64,000 nt of DNA. Origin: Phytophthora colocasiae. Taxonomy: Eukaryota; Oomycota; Peronosporomycetes; Peronosporales; Peronosporaceae. Within the stretch, counting starts at the first letter, position 1. Every line of letters starts with the position of its first letter. A model generated the notes under the pieces. It was not told the origin of the DNA, made no database searches, and saw only the letters and a program-made list of their open reading frames with translations. Positions 41,569 to 51,805 of this stretch are shown piece after piece. The position numbers were made by a program, and so were the translations under genes. The stretch covers positions 2,666,001 to 2,730,000 of the forward strand of contig JAGKQI010000098.1 in NCBI GenBank assembly GCA_018806915.1, written 5' to 3'.

Positions 41569-42836
41569 CTACATGGCGTGATGGATGGCCTCGTTTGGCA
41601 TCCCCCAACATTTGTACCCAAGGAAGTGTGCACTGTAGCAGAGTCCTTCCGTTTCGATGCCATCGTAGCCCTCCCTGCCCCACTCACTACCAATAACATA
41701 GTTGTGTGGGAAGATAACTCCTTGCCGGTGGACATCGGCACGAATATAAATCATTGTGCCTCCCACTGAATCGAGGGGGACAGCTTCTTCTCCTTTTCCT
41801 TCTCCTTGGAGATCATGCATATATTTCACGCTCAGTGGTCCTGGTACGAATTCTTCTGATGTTGGCTGTCGAACCTTACGATGACCGACCCACGCGTTCA
41901 GGTCGTAGTCGTAGCCTTCATTCGTTTCTTGGTTAGTAATGATCAAACAGATCGGAGTCACAATATCCAGTCCAGCTGTACAAGATGAGTAAGATGTTTA
42001 GTTAGCTATACCAATTGCCATTAACCCAAGGTATCTCACGTACATTGGATCATCTTGAGAGGAAGATGAGGAGGAACATGAACGATGTCAGCGTCCAACC
42101 AAATAACATGCTGGTGCCACGTCTCGAGAAACGAAATCAATGCGTAGTTCCGGTACCGAGCGAGCATTCTCCGGCGTTGTAATTGAAGATTGTCATCGTG
42201 ACGATTATCTCGAGTTAGACCGCCTTGTGAGAAGTCATCGCGGTAAATCACCGATAGACGTGCGTAATTTTGAATCTCACGCTTGAAGATTTCCTTCACC
42301 TTAAAAAACTCATCCATGGACGACGTTAATAAACCGACGGACTGTTTCTCATTAGGAAGCTCCATCGAGCTAAGCATCTGGAAATAGTCGTTGACACTAC
42401 GGTTTGATCCCCAGGAATCTGCATCGTTAAACACTACGATAAACAGAATCGAGTCTTCGTCGCGACTACCCGGTTTACCCAATACGTGGGTATTCTCGAC
42501 ACGAAAGTGCAGTCCAGGTTCGTCTTTGCCGTGCTGGGGGAACGATTCTAAATACGTGGGAAACAAACCATCCGTCTTCGTGGTGGTGAACGGGATCTTT
42601 GTGTTCAAAGCAGGTACGGACGGTGTGTTGGGATGCAAGACACTGGTTGATGAAAGTAGAACAGGCTCTGAGGGAGCTCGAAAAAAACTGGTAGGGGGCA
42701 CTACTACAGTTCGTATCGCGATAAACAACAGCGACACCGCTACAAGAGCAACTGCGATAGTCCGTTGTAAGCCTTTGCGCCCCTTCTTGATCCGCCACTT
42801 GTGCCAGCGCAGATAAATCTCTTGTGCTGACCACAT
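41569..42836 (-). CDS. Anp1/Mnn9/Van1-family mannosyltransferase, two exons
   Basis: Exons are 42836-42044 and 41975-41569, joined in phase 1, giving 399 residues. It is a type II Golgi protein: short cytosolic tail, one anchor helix (TIAVALVAVSLLFIAIRTVV), stem and catalytic domain. Family marks are ILFIVVFNDADSW, RNYALISFLETWHQHVIWLD ending in the LDADI metal site, GGTMIYIRADVHRQG, and WGREGYDGIETEGLCYSAHF. In yeast these proteins form alpha-1,6-mannan polymerase complexes. In oomycetes the acceptor is unknown. An upstream in-frame Met (42917) would extend the N-terminus by 27 residues. I preferred the shorter start because the extension looks non-coding. Confidence 0.85.
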
Positions 42837-43498
42837 CCAAGTGTTAGTTTTACCTCTGCAAAAGCAACAATACCGCGAATTCCAAGACAACGCAGTCAAA
42901 TCCGTTATCCAACACATTGGCTATCATCAGCACAACCGATCCGTTTTCGAACCGTTCGGCGTATAACGGATTTAGGGGATGCTGCTGTCAACTTGTTCCC
43001 AACGTCGTCACTTACGACGTTCCTAATTATTTACGTCGTAACTTACACCAAACACAGGTGTTCTGAAAGTGACGGCGTTACGGACCAAAGGCAGAGTGGC
43101 GCAAAAGTGCGCTGGATCTGATTCAGGGAGGAGTTCGATGCAGACGCGAGCCCGATAATGTCTGGTAAGAGACTCTCTTCTAGGGAACTTCACTCAATAT
43201 TTCTTAATTTTACTACTACAAGTATAAGGGAACTCATACAGGTAATTTCATGGTTACGTTACGTTATAAGCTACGATGTTGCCTTTGGTACATGTACTTC
43301 TACAAAAATGACTGTGGAATTGGTTTCAAAACCGCTGTTGTTTTTCACAGGGACATAATAAGTATGACCGCAAAGCAGTCGTTAGGATAGGACGGCTAGT
43401 TCAAAAATACACACTAGAAACGGGATCGTCAATTCCACTTGTTGTACATGCTACCTGCTTTCGAGATCTGATGAAACCAACTCCTTTAAAACTACAAG
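42837..43498. other. Divergent intergenic region with an ACGTCGT palindrome
   Basis: This separates the Anp1 gene (minus) from the acyltransferase gene (plus) and should hold both promoters. A palindrome with 8-bp arms AACGTCGT/ACGACGTT lies at 43001-43021. A related TTACGTCGTAA follows at about 43031-43041. No gene is seen. Confidence 0.5.
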
Positions 43499-44857
43499 AT
43501 GCAGCCTCACTTTAGATCTTTCTTCGACGGTAAAACCGTAATGCTGCGTCCAAGTCGAGATGAAGGGGGTATCCATTCCAATGTTGTTGTGGTTCAGCTA
43601 GAAGACGAAGCTTCAACTGATCAACCTCTGCAACCGATCATACCTGAGGCAATCGATAGTAAGAAGAAAAATTCGCTCTCTAGTACAGCAGCTGCCCCAA
43701 CAAAAATTCTCTTTCTGGACGGAATTCGGGGTATCGCGGCTATGATGGTAGTGATGCAGCATTCCAACTACCTTAACGACATTAACGTGGGAGCGACTGC
43801 TGTTGACGCGTTTTTTGTGCTGTCATCATTCCTTTTGACGATGCTGCTCCTTAAAAAGTGCGATAAGATGGTGTCCGAGAGCGCGGGCTATGGCAAATGG
43901 GTGTCCGTAATGGTGGATTACTTTATGAAAAGATTTTTTCGTGTCTACCCTTTCTTCGCTCTGGTGGCGTTGTTGCTGTGGTGGATGCCGTTCGAGGACA
44001 AGAATCGTTTCTACTGGATTGAATCTGCTGATAAATACGATCTGTACAAGGTGTTGACGTTTGACTATGACCATCGCTATTTAATGCTCTGGACCCTGCC
44101 ATTGGAGATCACCTACTACTTGTATATTCCCCTGTTGGTGCTAGCTGTACTAGCACTGCAGCAGTTTTGGTGGATCGCCGCGCTCATCTTACAGATGTGG
44201 ATCGTCAACGACAGCTTGTATACTTACAAAACTCACCACATGCTGCTTAGACCGCACATCTCGACGTTTCTGCAAGGTTCACTAGCGGCCGTCGTCTTCG
44301 TCAAGCTCGATGCGTGGCGTAGAGCCTCTGCGTTCGAGTTTTCCCGGTGTAGCGCGGTAGCACTTCGAGTGGTAGAGTGTTCAATGCTCGTGGTGCTAAT
44401 CAGTGAGTGTACTCGAGCTGTATTTTACAAGTGGATCCATGAAACCTTTGTGGTGGCCCCTCCTGGGGATCCGTTCATAAGTGTATGGCTGGCTTATATT
44501 ATTGTGATCGAGATGATTCTCCCTTCACCGATATCAGCAGCCCTCGAATGGAACGTGCTGAGGTACTGGGGAAAGGTCAGCTTCTCGCTCTATCTGCTCC
44601 ACCCGTTTGTAATTTATTCGGAGAGAATCCAGAATCTGAACAATTTCTACGACAGGTTGTTCGCCAAAGTAGTTTTACTCCTTTTGTTGACTTCTGCATC
44701 ATACAACTTGATTGAGTGTCCACTTCAGCAAATTGTATCCAGACTGTCACTCAAAGTAACACAACTGGAAGCGAAGGGAATTTCCAATGGTATCCTGTTT
44801 AAGACAAAAGTTGCAAACCAGAGGAACTACAATGAATTAGTTGCGAAGAATGCCTAA
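43499..44857 (+). CDS. Acyltransferase-3 (OafA/NRF-6-like) membrane protein
   Basis: This is a 452-residue single-exon protein with about ten hydrophobic segments. The acyltransferase-3 signature appears near residue 75: FLDGIRGIAAMMVVMQHSNY (DGxRGxAAxxVxxxH, with the conserved catalytic His). GATAVDAFFVLSSFLLTMLL (the DxFFVLSGFL block) and RYWGKVSFSLYLLHPFVIY follow. These enzymes move acyl groups onto sugars or lipids across a membrane. The 70-residue N-terminus is cytosolic and polar. The location beside glycosyltransferases suggests modification of surface glycans, which is inference from context. Confidence 0.88.
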   Translation: MQPHFRSFFDGKTVMLRPSRDEGGIHSNVVVVQLEDEASTDQPLQPIIPEAIDSKKKNSLSSTAAAPTKILFLDGIRGIAAMMVVMQHSNYLNDINVGATAVDAFFVLSSFLLTMLLLKKCDKMVSESAGYGKWVSVMVDYFMKRFFRVYPFFALVALLLWWMPFEDKNRFYWIESADKYDLYKVLTFDYDHRYLMLWTLPLEITYYLYIPLLVLAVLALQQFWWIAALILQMWIVNDSLYTYKTHHMLLRPHISTFLQGSLAAVVFVKLDAWRRASAFEFSRCSAVALRVVECSMLVVLISECTRAVFYKWIHETFVVAPPGDPFISVWLAYIIVIEMILPSPISAALEWNVLRYWGKVSFSLYLLHPFVIYSERIQNLNNFYDRLFAKVVLLLLLTSASYNLIECPLQQIVSRLSLKVTQLEAKGISNGILFKTKVANQRNYNELVAKNA

Positions 44858-44960
44858 GCGATAAGAAGATCATGCATGTGAAACAGAACGGATTGTTGTT
44901 TTTTCTAGTTACGTAAATACTTCGAAGAACTTCGTGCGCCTATCGACCTTATAACCATGT

Positions 44961-46334
44961 CTACAGGTTTTCATTGAACACATACATGTAGCAAGTGTCC
45001 AGCGCTGACAAGACGTCCATACGAATACCCAGATAGTGCATACGTCGACGTAGTAGATGCTGCGCAAAGATACTGGGCATCGGAGTCGCACCGAAACCGA
45101 TAAGGCACTCCATAGAGAACCCGCCCTCGTACCCAGTGTTGGTCCCCCCATTCGGACGACGATTTTGCCTGGGTGTGACTTGAGATGGCGTTGGGTTGTA
45201 TAGAAGATGTCCTGGAGCTCGGTGGCGATTGTTCATCCCCTCTGGAAATGGATCCAAGAGAGCTCTCCCATTCACGTAAAACAGCTCGGGTGTGACGTCT
45301 TCAACCGGCAGAAAATGGGCCAGACTACCACAGAGTGAATCTGGGTGCTTCCTCATGTCTTCGTTACGAGACGCTTCGACTACGCTAGGACCCCATGGCG
45401 AGAAGAAATATTCCTGTTGGGCCAACGCGTAGGCAATCCAGAAAGTCTCTTTGTCTCCATACGAGAATTCACGCTCGAATCGTTTCACTGTCGTAAGCCA
45501 GAACAACACGTCCATTGCCTTGCCACTACGCGACTTGTCAACTGCTACCAAAGACGAGTCTTGTTCGTGGGATACTTCTTCTTTGTAAGCGTAGCTACGA
45601 CTCAAATACTCTGGAACGTTATCCGCCTTCTTCAATCCAAACGAAGCGTAGTCAAACTCATTGAGCATAAATTTCAGGTACGACGTGTTGTTTATCTCCT
45701 GGTTAAACCATTCTCGGCTGGATAACACCCGGTCATAGAAAAAAGCTGTACCCGTACGGCGGTATCCTGGAGTGGCTCGAATCACAGCGGGGTTGCTCAT
45801 GAAAATGTCGTCTACGTCCATCAGTAGCACCTCCTTAATGTTTGTGTGATACAAGGCAAGAGGCTTCAACCACCAACTCTGGAATTGTTTCGCCACTTCA
45901 CGTATCAGAACACCATGTTCTACGAGATCTGAGCACGCATCTACAATTTCAAGACGTGCGTCAGCACTAGTCAAGAGAACTCTTGAGTCCTTGGATAATT
46001 CTTGGGGGAAACAGTGATACACCTGAATGAGCTCTTGGTTCCCTAGACACCGTAACTCCTTCACGAGAGAGAGAGCCAAGGGTACCGCGCCTTCGTGTAC
46101 ACACATAACGACGCCTCTGTCGCGGGACACGTTGGTGTCAAACTGGGTGACTGGAGCTTTCTGACCTCGTCGATGAATAGGAGAGTTAACCTGATGATCG
46201 TCTAAGGGATTGAATACAATCAAGACTGACAGGGTCATCAAGCAACATAATACCAAGAAACTCAAGGCGTAACGCAGTGTATTGTGGCGGACCATCGGAG
46301 ATTTCTGTCCAAACACACGGGAATAAGGTTCCAC
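44961..46334 (-). CDS. GT71-like (MNN1-type) glycosyltransferase, DxD present
   Basis: This is a 457-residue single-exon type II membrane protein with an anchor at about 22-42 (YALSFLVLCCLMTLSVLIVF). The catalytic part shows MCVHEGAVPLALSLVKELRC, then VLLMDVDDIFMSNPAVIRAT with a DxD-type metal site at residues 173-176. RRTGTAFFYDRV and HEQDSSLVAVDKSRSGKAM follow. This order matches the MNN1/GT71 alpha-mannosyltransferases, which extend glycans in the Golgi with a GDP-sugar donor. Two SLCGSLAHFLPVED-like blocks and LLDPFPEG are shared with the divergent neighbour at 46431. The donor and acceptor are not known in this group. Confidence 0.82.
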   Translation of the reverse strand: MEPYSRVFGQKSPMVRHNTLRYALSFLVLCCLMTLSVLIVFNPLDDHQVNSPIHRRGQKAPVTQFDTNVSRDRGVVMCVHEGAVPLALSLVKELRCLGNQELIQVYHCFPQELSKDSRVLLTSADARLEIVDACSDLVEHGVLIREVAKQFQSWWLKPLALYHTNIKEVLLMDVDDIFMSNPAVIRATPGYRRTGTAFFYDRVLSSREWFNQEINNTSYLKFMLNEFDYASFGLKKADNVPEYLSRSYAYKEEVSHEQDSSLVAVDKSRSGKAMDVLFWLTTVKRFEREFSYGDKETFWIAYALAQQEYFFSPWGPSVVEASRNEDMRKHPDSLCGSLAHFLPVEDVTPELFYVNGRALLDPFPEGMNNRHRAPGHLLYNPTPSQVTPRQNRRPNGGTNTGYEGGFSMECLIGFGATPMPSIFAQHLLRRRMHYLGIRMDVLSALDTCYMYVFNENL

Positions 46335-46430
46335 TTGTCGATGAGAAGAGATCTCCTATCCGACATGACTAAGGGAACAGTCGCTGTGGTAGTTTTTCGT
46401 GGTAACTACTCACGTTCTCCATAGACCGTC

Positions 46431-47810
46431 GTGATGGAGCTTACAGATACCATGGCAAAAGGTCACAATGGTCGTGTGCACGGTAAGACATCACCTGTCA
46501 CCTTGCATCAACGTTCTTGGCCCGTTCGATTCGGCTTTTTCTTCCTGTATGCTTCTGTAGCGGTAACTTCAGTTAGCGCAATTCTATCGGCTTTCATCAA
46601 GCAGCAACAGCCGATGTTTCGTGTGCGCGGCGCTCAATTTGATAGAAGCGTGGGAAGAGATAAAGCCATCGTACTAAACGTGCACAACGATGTTTTACCT
46701 CTTGGTCTGTCCCTTATACGAGAGCTCCGTTGTCTTGGAAATCGTGATCTTATCCAGGTATATCACTGTCTCCCACAAGAGTTGTCAGTCAAATCGCGTG
46801 AATTGCTACTGGAGACTGACTCAAGGCTCGAAATCGTCGACGTTTGTTCGGATCTCATGGAACGTGGCATGTTAACGATGGACTTGGTTGGTCACTTTCG
46901 TAGCTGGAAGGTTAAACCATTGGCACTTTACCACTCGGACGCGACTGAAGTGATTCTACTCGATCCGAGCAGCCTATTCACTCGTGACCCAGCAGTACTG
47001 CGCACTACAGAAGGGTATATCCGCACAGGCACCACCTTTTTCTACGATCGAGTGGTAAAGGGCAATGCGTCTTTCAGCCAAGAAACGGAGAATAATACGT
47101 CATTCCTTAATAACCTGCTCCACACATTCAACTACACAAACATTGGAGTCAGTAGAGGCTACAATCCAACTTCGCACATCAACCAGTCATTCGCTTTCAG
47201 GGGGGAGACTCAATACGAGCAAGATTCCTCGATTGTAGTTGTGGATAAATCTCGTGCTGGTCAAGCTATGTCTGCACTGTGGTGGCTGATTACTCAAGAG
47301 CGATTCAACAACACTTTACCCTTTGGCGATAAGGAATCTTTCTGGCTGGCCTATGAGCTGGCCAAGCACGAGTATTTCTTCTCTCCTTGGGGCTCTAGCG
47401 TCATTGACTCATCCACCAATCGAGACCTTGAAGATCACAACGATTCGCTCTGTGGAACCATCGCACACTACATGCCGGTGGATGATAATACGCCTGAATT
47501 ATTGTATATCGACGCCAAGGCCTTGCTAGACCCTTTTCCAGAGGGACCTACGAGCCACCATACATGTACATCGAACGTCTTATACAATGTGAATCCAACG
47601 CATATCTCACCACGTATGAAACGAGCTCGAAACGGGGAAACCAAAACAGACTTCCAGGGAGATTGGCCTAGCGAATGCCTTCGTGGATTTGGTGCTATCC
47701 CATTACCGTATACTTTCGCTCCGCATTTGCTACGTCGACGCATGTTTTACATGGGGGTTCAGATGGGAGTGTCTTCTGTACTACAAGCATGCTACCCATT
47801 TAATGTGTAG
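46431..47810 (+). CDS. GT71-like glycosyltransferase paralogue lacking the DxD motif
   Basis: This is a 459-residue single-exon type II membrane protein, clearly a paralogue of the gene on the other side of a 96-bp spacer. Shared blocks include LGLSLIRELRCLGNRDLIQV, YIRTGTTFFYDRV, EQDSSIVVVDKSRAGQAM and HEYFFSPWGSSVIDSS. Where the neighbour has DVDD, this copy reads LLDPSSLF (residues 178-181), so the acidic metal-binding pair is lost. It may be a pseudoenzyme, a stabilising partner of the active copy, or an enzyme using other residues. Many NxS/T sites are present. The frame is fully intact, which argues against simple decay. Confidence 0.82.
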   Translation: MMELTDTMAKGHNGRVHGKTSPVTLHQRSWPVRFGFFFLYASVAVTSVSAILSAFIKQQQPMFRVRGAQFDRSVGRDKAIVLNVHNDVLPLGLSLIRELRCLGNRDLIQVYHCLPQELSVKSRELLLETDSRLEIVDVCSDLMERGMLTMDLVGHFRSWKVKPLALYHSDATEVILLDPSSLFTRDPAVLRTTEGYIRTGTTFFYDRVVKGNASFSQETENNTSFLNNLLHTFNYTNIGVSRGYNPTSHINQSFAFRGETQYEQDSSIVVVDKSRAGQAMSALWWLITQERFNNTLPFGDKESFWLAYELAKHEYFFSPWGSSVIDSSTNRDLEDHNDSLCGTIAHYMPVDDNTPELLYIDAKALLDPFPEGPTSHHTCTSNVLYNVNPTHISPRMKRARNGETKTDFQGDWPSECLRGFGAIPLPYTFAPHLLRRRMFYMGVQMGVSSVLQACYPFNV

Positions 47811-47859
47811 GAGAACTGAAGATTGACGATGCTTCATATTTTCATGCGAATTGTACTCA

Positions 47860-48688
47860 TTACTCGTCTGAATACAGAACTTCGAGCGATTTTACGTGCG
47901 TGGGATCATCAAAATGGCGTTTCCAACTACGAATCTTGTGGGTCTGGCCACTTCCATAAGACCACTCGATTACTCGCGCACGACGTTCAAACACATCCGA
48001 TCCGTAAGCCCTTCCGAAACCAATTCCTCCACCGTAGCAAAGTTGAATACCTTGCCGAAGATAGCAGTACTCATTCACATGGTCATGTCCAACAAATGTT
48101 GCCTTAACGTCTCCCATTTCAACAAGAGCCGAAAACAGACCGCAATTCACGTGAGCGCTGGCTACACTTTCATTTTTGACTCCCTCTTGAGTAGACGAAG
48201 AGACCAACGCATATTCAGGAATTGGAATGTGGAAATACATAACTGCAGGAACGCTATCGTTAGCATTAGTGTGTGCTGACGACAATTCCTTGTAGAAATC
48301 AATCTGCGACTCCTTTATCCACTCATACCCTTGAGTGATCCATTAACGGGTGCAACAACGTTGACTTCGTAATTTCCAACGCCTCCAATGTCCCGTGGTC
48401 CATACTTCATATGTGAAAACTGTTTACCGTCTACCATAAGCTTCAGCATTTCATCTCGAGATAGTCCTCCTTCGATATCATGATTCCCAAACACCGCAGT
48501 CCAGGGAATTCCTCGAGACTCGACTCTTTCGGTAAAGATACTGATACCTAGAGCATCATTTATTCTGTTGTATGCCTGGACATTGTCACCAGTGAAGATA
48601 ACAAAGTCTGGCTGCTCAATATCAAGAATTTCGTCTAGGAATGCGATCATAACCGCTTCACGACACTGACTATACAACGGATCGTCGG
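47860..48688 (-). pseudogene. C-terminal half of calcineurin-like phosphatase, split by retrotransposon
   Basis: This is the 3' part of the gene that starts at 55554. From the insertion site it reads DDPLYSQCREAV, then VIFTGDNV and AVFGNHD (metallophosphatase GDN and GNHD motifs). Near 48318-48325 the frame breaks: the first frame stops at 48315 after LKGMSG. The next frame continues in register with IKESQIDFYKELSS and ends with FVGHDH and a typical tail. A one-base loss explains this. It resembles the yeast DCR2-type metallophosphatases. The stop lies 50 bp from the convergent GT71-like gene. Confidence 0.85.
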
Positions 48689-48993
48689 TGTAGTGTCTGC
48701 AGGAATGAAGACACGGATGGGGGAGCCGGCGAAGCTCCCTGGTAGTTTAGCCTTGTTGTATTGCTGGTATAATGCAAAGTGATTCTCTCTACTACAGTAT
48801 TTGCTACTCTAGTTGGCGTCAGAGGCGTTCTTGGCGGTTGGTTGGACGCCCTTCGTGTCATCAGCGTTGTCGTGATGCACATCAACTTGTCAACATCGTT
48901 GTCGTGATGCACATCAATATGTAGACAGCATTGTCGATACGCAGGTGCAACAATTGCAGCAAACTGGAGCTGGCTGGTCATGGATCCACTACA
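48689..48993 (-). repeat. 3' LTR of the gypsy element
   Basis: This is 305 bp bounded by the 7-bp inverted ends TGTAGTG...CACTACA. It contains an internal near-tandem repeat of GTTGTCGTGATGCACATCAA. The purine-rich tract GGAGGGGCAG (minus strand, 48994-49003) directly adjoins it inside the element and fits the polypurine tract for plus-strand priming. Confidence 0.95.
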
Positions 48994-49306
48994 CTGCCCC
49001 TCCAAGCTTGGTCCAGATAATGCAATGTGTGCTGATAACGATTACTGAAATGTTCAGTTTTTGTAATCATTATTCGACAGTCGTAGTCAGATGTACCCAT
49101 AGACCGTCTATGTAACAAGTGTTACAGGTGCAACCTATTGAAGTTGAATATGATTAATTGTTTTGGCTTCAATATTGATTTGTACAATACGGGAGTTGGT
49201 GCAAGATGTTTGCACAACATATCTCTACATGGTAGAGTGCCCAAATAGCAAAGAGAAGAAAATTGTGGATTTTGGCAAAAGTACGCAATCTTTTTGATTG
49301 AAATTT

Positions 49307-51805
49307 TTACTGGTAGTCTTTCCAGTACTTGCGCAACTTTGCATCCTGATGTTGGATGTATTTGTCTAGGAGAACCTTGACTTCTGTAGCCAAAGATTTG
49401 AGAGGTTCCCACGAGTCTTCCACGGACTCCAAGCCTTTCCAGCTTACTAGAACTTCGTAGTCCTTGATGGAGGCGTTCCACCGATGGTTTTTAAACCCAT
49501 TTACGGCCAGGACGATGCCCTGAGAAGCGATGTGCTCTAGAATTTCCTCTGTTACGTTAAGCTGATTGTCAGCATAGAACTTCAAACGTGAGGCATGTAC
49601 ATCAGACTCATCTCCAGTTACTAAATGACTGATTCTGAATGAGTGAGAGTCAGCTCGGACCACTTTGTATGGTCCTTGCCACGTGACCAGGAGCTTGTTG
49701 CCCTTTTTCTCATCTACACGTGAGCGTAGTACATAGTCCCCAACGTCGAAGTTGACCGCGTTCTCACCTCTTTCCTTTCTCTTATTGAGGAGTCGCTGTT
49801 TGAGGCGGTGGTCGGCGATGGGCTGGTGCATTGCGCACAGGCTAGCTCGTAGTTCCGCTAGGTGTTTGTCTATCGCTTCCGAATTGTCGGGCAGAGTGAC
49901 CAGCTTTTTGCTGTCTGGGTGATAGAACTCTGCAAGTGGCGAGGGACAAGGTAGTCCAGTGAATAGTTCAACTGGTGCTCGATTGCCAAGCGAAGGAAGA
50001 GCTGTGTGGTTTAAGCTGGCTTGAACCAATGGCACTAAGTAGGTCCAGTCTTTGGTTGATACTTTGTACTCTAGGAGCATGGCTCGTAGTACTTGTAGGA
50101 TGTCGCGGTTGACTCGCTCTACAGATCCATTTATCCATGGACTGTAGGCTAAAGTGAAGTGCTGTTGGCTTTTGAGCCTCCTCGAAAGTTCCGCTACCAC
50201 TTCGTTTTTGAAGTGGCTGCCATTGTCACTAACCCACATTGGTGGTGCTCCAAATCGGCTATGCCAGTCAAGGATGGCAGCAGTAGCTACAGCACTATCC
50301 GCTGCATCACCCACAACCAACTCACAAAAGTGCGTCGCGTGATCTTTTAGCACCAGTAGGTACTTACTGTCGCCAAAAGAATCGCCGAGTGATAAGAAAT
50401 CCCAATGTAGGACTCCATTTCGTTCATTGCAATCGATTGTCTCGCTCCACGGTCTTTTGATCATCTTCCCACCTTTGACATGCGGACACAGCATGCACGT
50501 CGACACGAATGTGTGCACGACGTTTCGTAGGTCTGGGATATGAAACAGTTTCCGTAGGTGGTTGACCATTGCCTGCTCACCACGATGGCCTTGTGCCCCG
50601 CAATGAGCGATCACACAGAGTCGCTGTGTGAGGTCTGTGCAAGCATGAGGGACCCAGATGCGCTGGTCCACTCGCAGCACCTTGTGCTCGTCAGGCATCG
50701 CACCGGCAGGTGCTTGGTGTTGCTGCTGCGAAGTCCTGAACTCAGCTAAAGTTGGCCACGTGAAGCCCTCCGCGTCTAAAGGTCGCAGCGCCGATGGCTT
50801 CTTCGTTCTCGCTTTCAATTGCTTCCTCTTGCCCTGAGCACGGGTGAAACGCTTCAAGTGCACCGTCGTCGTCGGCTGTCCTGCCCACCTTGAAAGCATA
50901 TCAGCCCACACGTTGGAGGCTCCGTCCACATGCTCAATGACGTAGCGATAGGACATGAGTTTGAGCGCCCATCGGAGTAACTTCCCGCGAATATGTTTCT
51001 TGATGTTTGTATGCGGCGCGAATACATGGATCAAATTCCTGTGGTCGCAAAATAGGTGGAACGGCCGTGGTCGCAGCAACAGATAGTCTAACTTCTCGCA
51101 GGCAACCACAATGGGGTATGCTTCCTTCTCGATCACGGTCCAATTCTGCTGAGAACCGTGAAAGGATCCACTCAAACACGTGAGTAGTTGATGGTTTTGG
51201 GCTGTGACAGAGACCGTTGGATCAAAGTCCTTTACCTGCGTCAGTATGACCGCATAGCCCATATCGGAAGCGTCAGTGAAAATGCAGGTCGTCGCTGTAT
51301 CATCAGGTAGCACCAATGTGGCGGACGTCGCCAGTAGATCTTTCACTCGATCATACGTGGCCTTTTCTTCCTGAGATAGTTCGATAGAAATGCCTGCGGC
51401 CACACGTTTGGTCCGCTTTCCATTGCGGAGTGCATTGTCGAGGTGCTGTTGTAGGGGCTCTACCGCTCGAGCATAGTCAACAATCGACTCCCGCATCCAG
51501 TTGGCGGCGCAAACGAACTGTTGCAGTTGTCCAGCAGTGGTCGGGTACGGCATTGCCCGCAACGTATTGATCCTTTCCGGGTCGTGGGAGATGCCATCGC
51601 TGTCGATGATGCGACCGCACCACTTAACAGACTTCTGGTACAAGCTGCTCTTCTTGGCACTGAGTTTCAGGCCAAAAGATGCCACTAGGTCGAAGAATTG
51701 CTCCAACTTCAACAAGTAGTTGTCGATATCATCAGCAAAGAGTAATAGATCATCGATCCAGATAATAAGACACTTGTACAAAAGCGGCTCAAAGCACTCC
51801 TCCAT
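49307..51805 (-). CDS. Pol part: RT C-terminal half, RNase H, integrase, chromodomain
   Basis: This is an 832-residue frame. Near its start is the RT active site IWIDDLLLFADD (the YxDD position). RNase H begins CIFTDASDMGYA. The integrase shows the zinc-binding pair HCGAQGHRG and CMLC, then HWDFLSLG, WVSDNGSHF and SVERVNRD, the D, D and E positions. The C-terminus (about 750-832) is a chromodomain with YEVLVSWKGLESVEDSWEP. That is the mark of chromoviruses, which target chromatin. The first half of RT lies in another frame upstream, so this frame alone cannot give a complete enzyme. Confidence 0.93.
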   Translation of the reverse strand: MEECFEPLLYKCLIIWIDDLLLFADDIDNYLLKLEQFFDLVASFGLKLSAKKSSLYQKSVKWCGRIIDSDGISHDPERINTLRAMPYPTTAGQLQQFVCAANWMRESIVDYARAVEPLQQHLDNALRNGKRTKRVAAGISIELSQEEKATYDRVKDLLATSATLVLPDDTATTCIFTDASDMGYAVILTQVKDFDPTVSVTAQNHQLLTCLSGSFHGSQQNWTVIEKEAYPIVVACEKLDYLLLRPRPFHLFCDHRNLIHVFAPHTNIKKHIRGKLLRWALKLMSYRYVIEHVDGASNVWADMLSRWAGQPTTTVHLKRFTRAQGKRKQLKARTKKPSALRPLDAEGFTWPTLAEFRTSQQQHQAPAGAMPDEHKVLRVDQRIWVPHACTDLTQRLCVIAHCGAQGHRGEQAMVNHLRKLFHIPDLRNVVHTFVSTCMLCPHVKGGKMIKRPWSETIDCNERNGVLHWDFLSLGDSFGDSKYLLVLKDHATHFCELVVGDAADSAVATAAILDWHSRFGAPPMWVSDNGSHFKNEVVAELSRRLKSQQHFTLAYSPWINGSVERVNRDILQVLRAMLLEYKVSTKDWTYLVPLVQASLNHTALPSLGNRAPVELFTGLPCPSPLAEFYHPDSKKLVTLPDNSEAIDKHLAELRASLCAMHQPIADHRLKQRLLNKRKERGENAVNFDVGDYVLRSRVDEKKGNKLLVTWQGPYKVVRADSHSFRISHLVTGDESDVHASRLKFYADNQLNVTEEILEHIASQGIVLAVNGFKNHRWNASIKDYEVLVSWKGLESVEDSWEPLKSLATEVKVLLDKYIQHQDAKLRKYWKDYQ

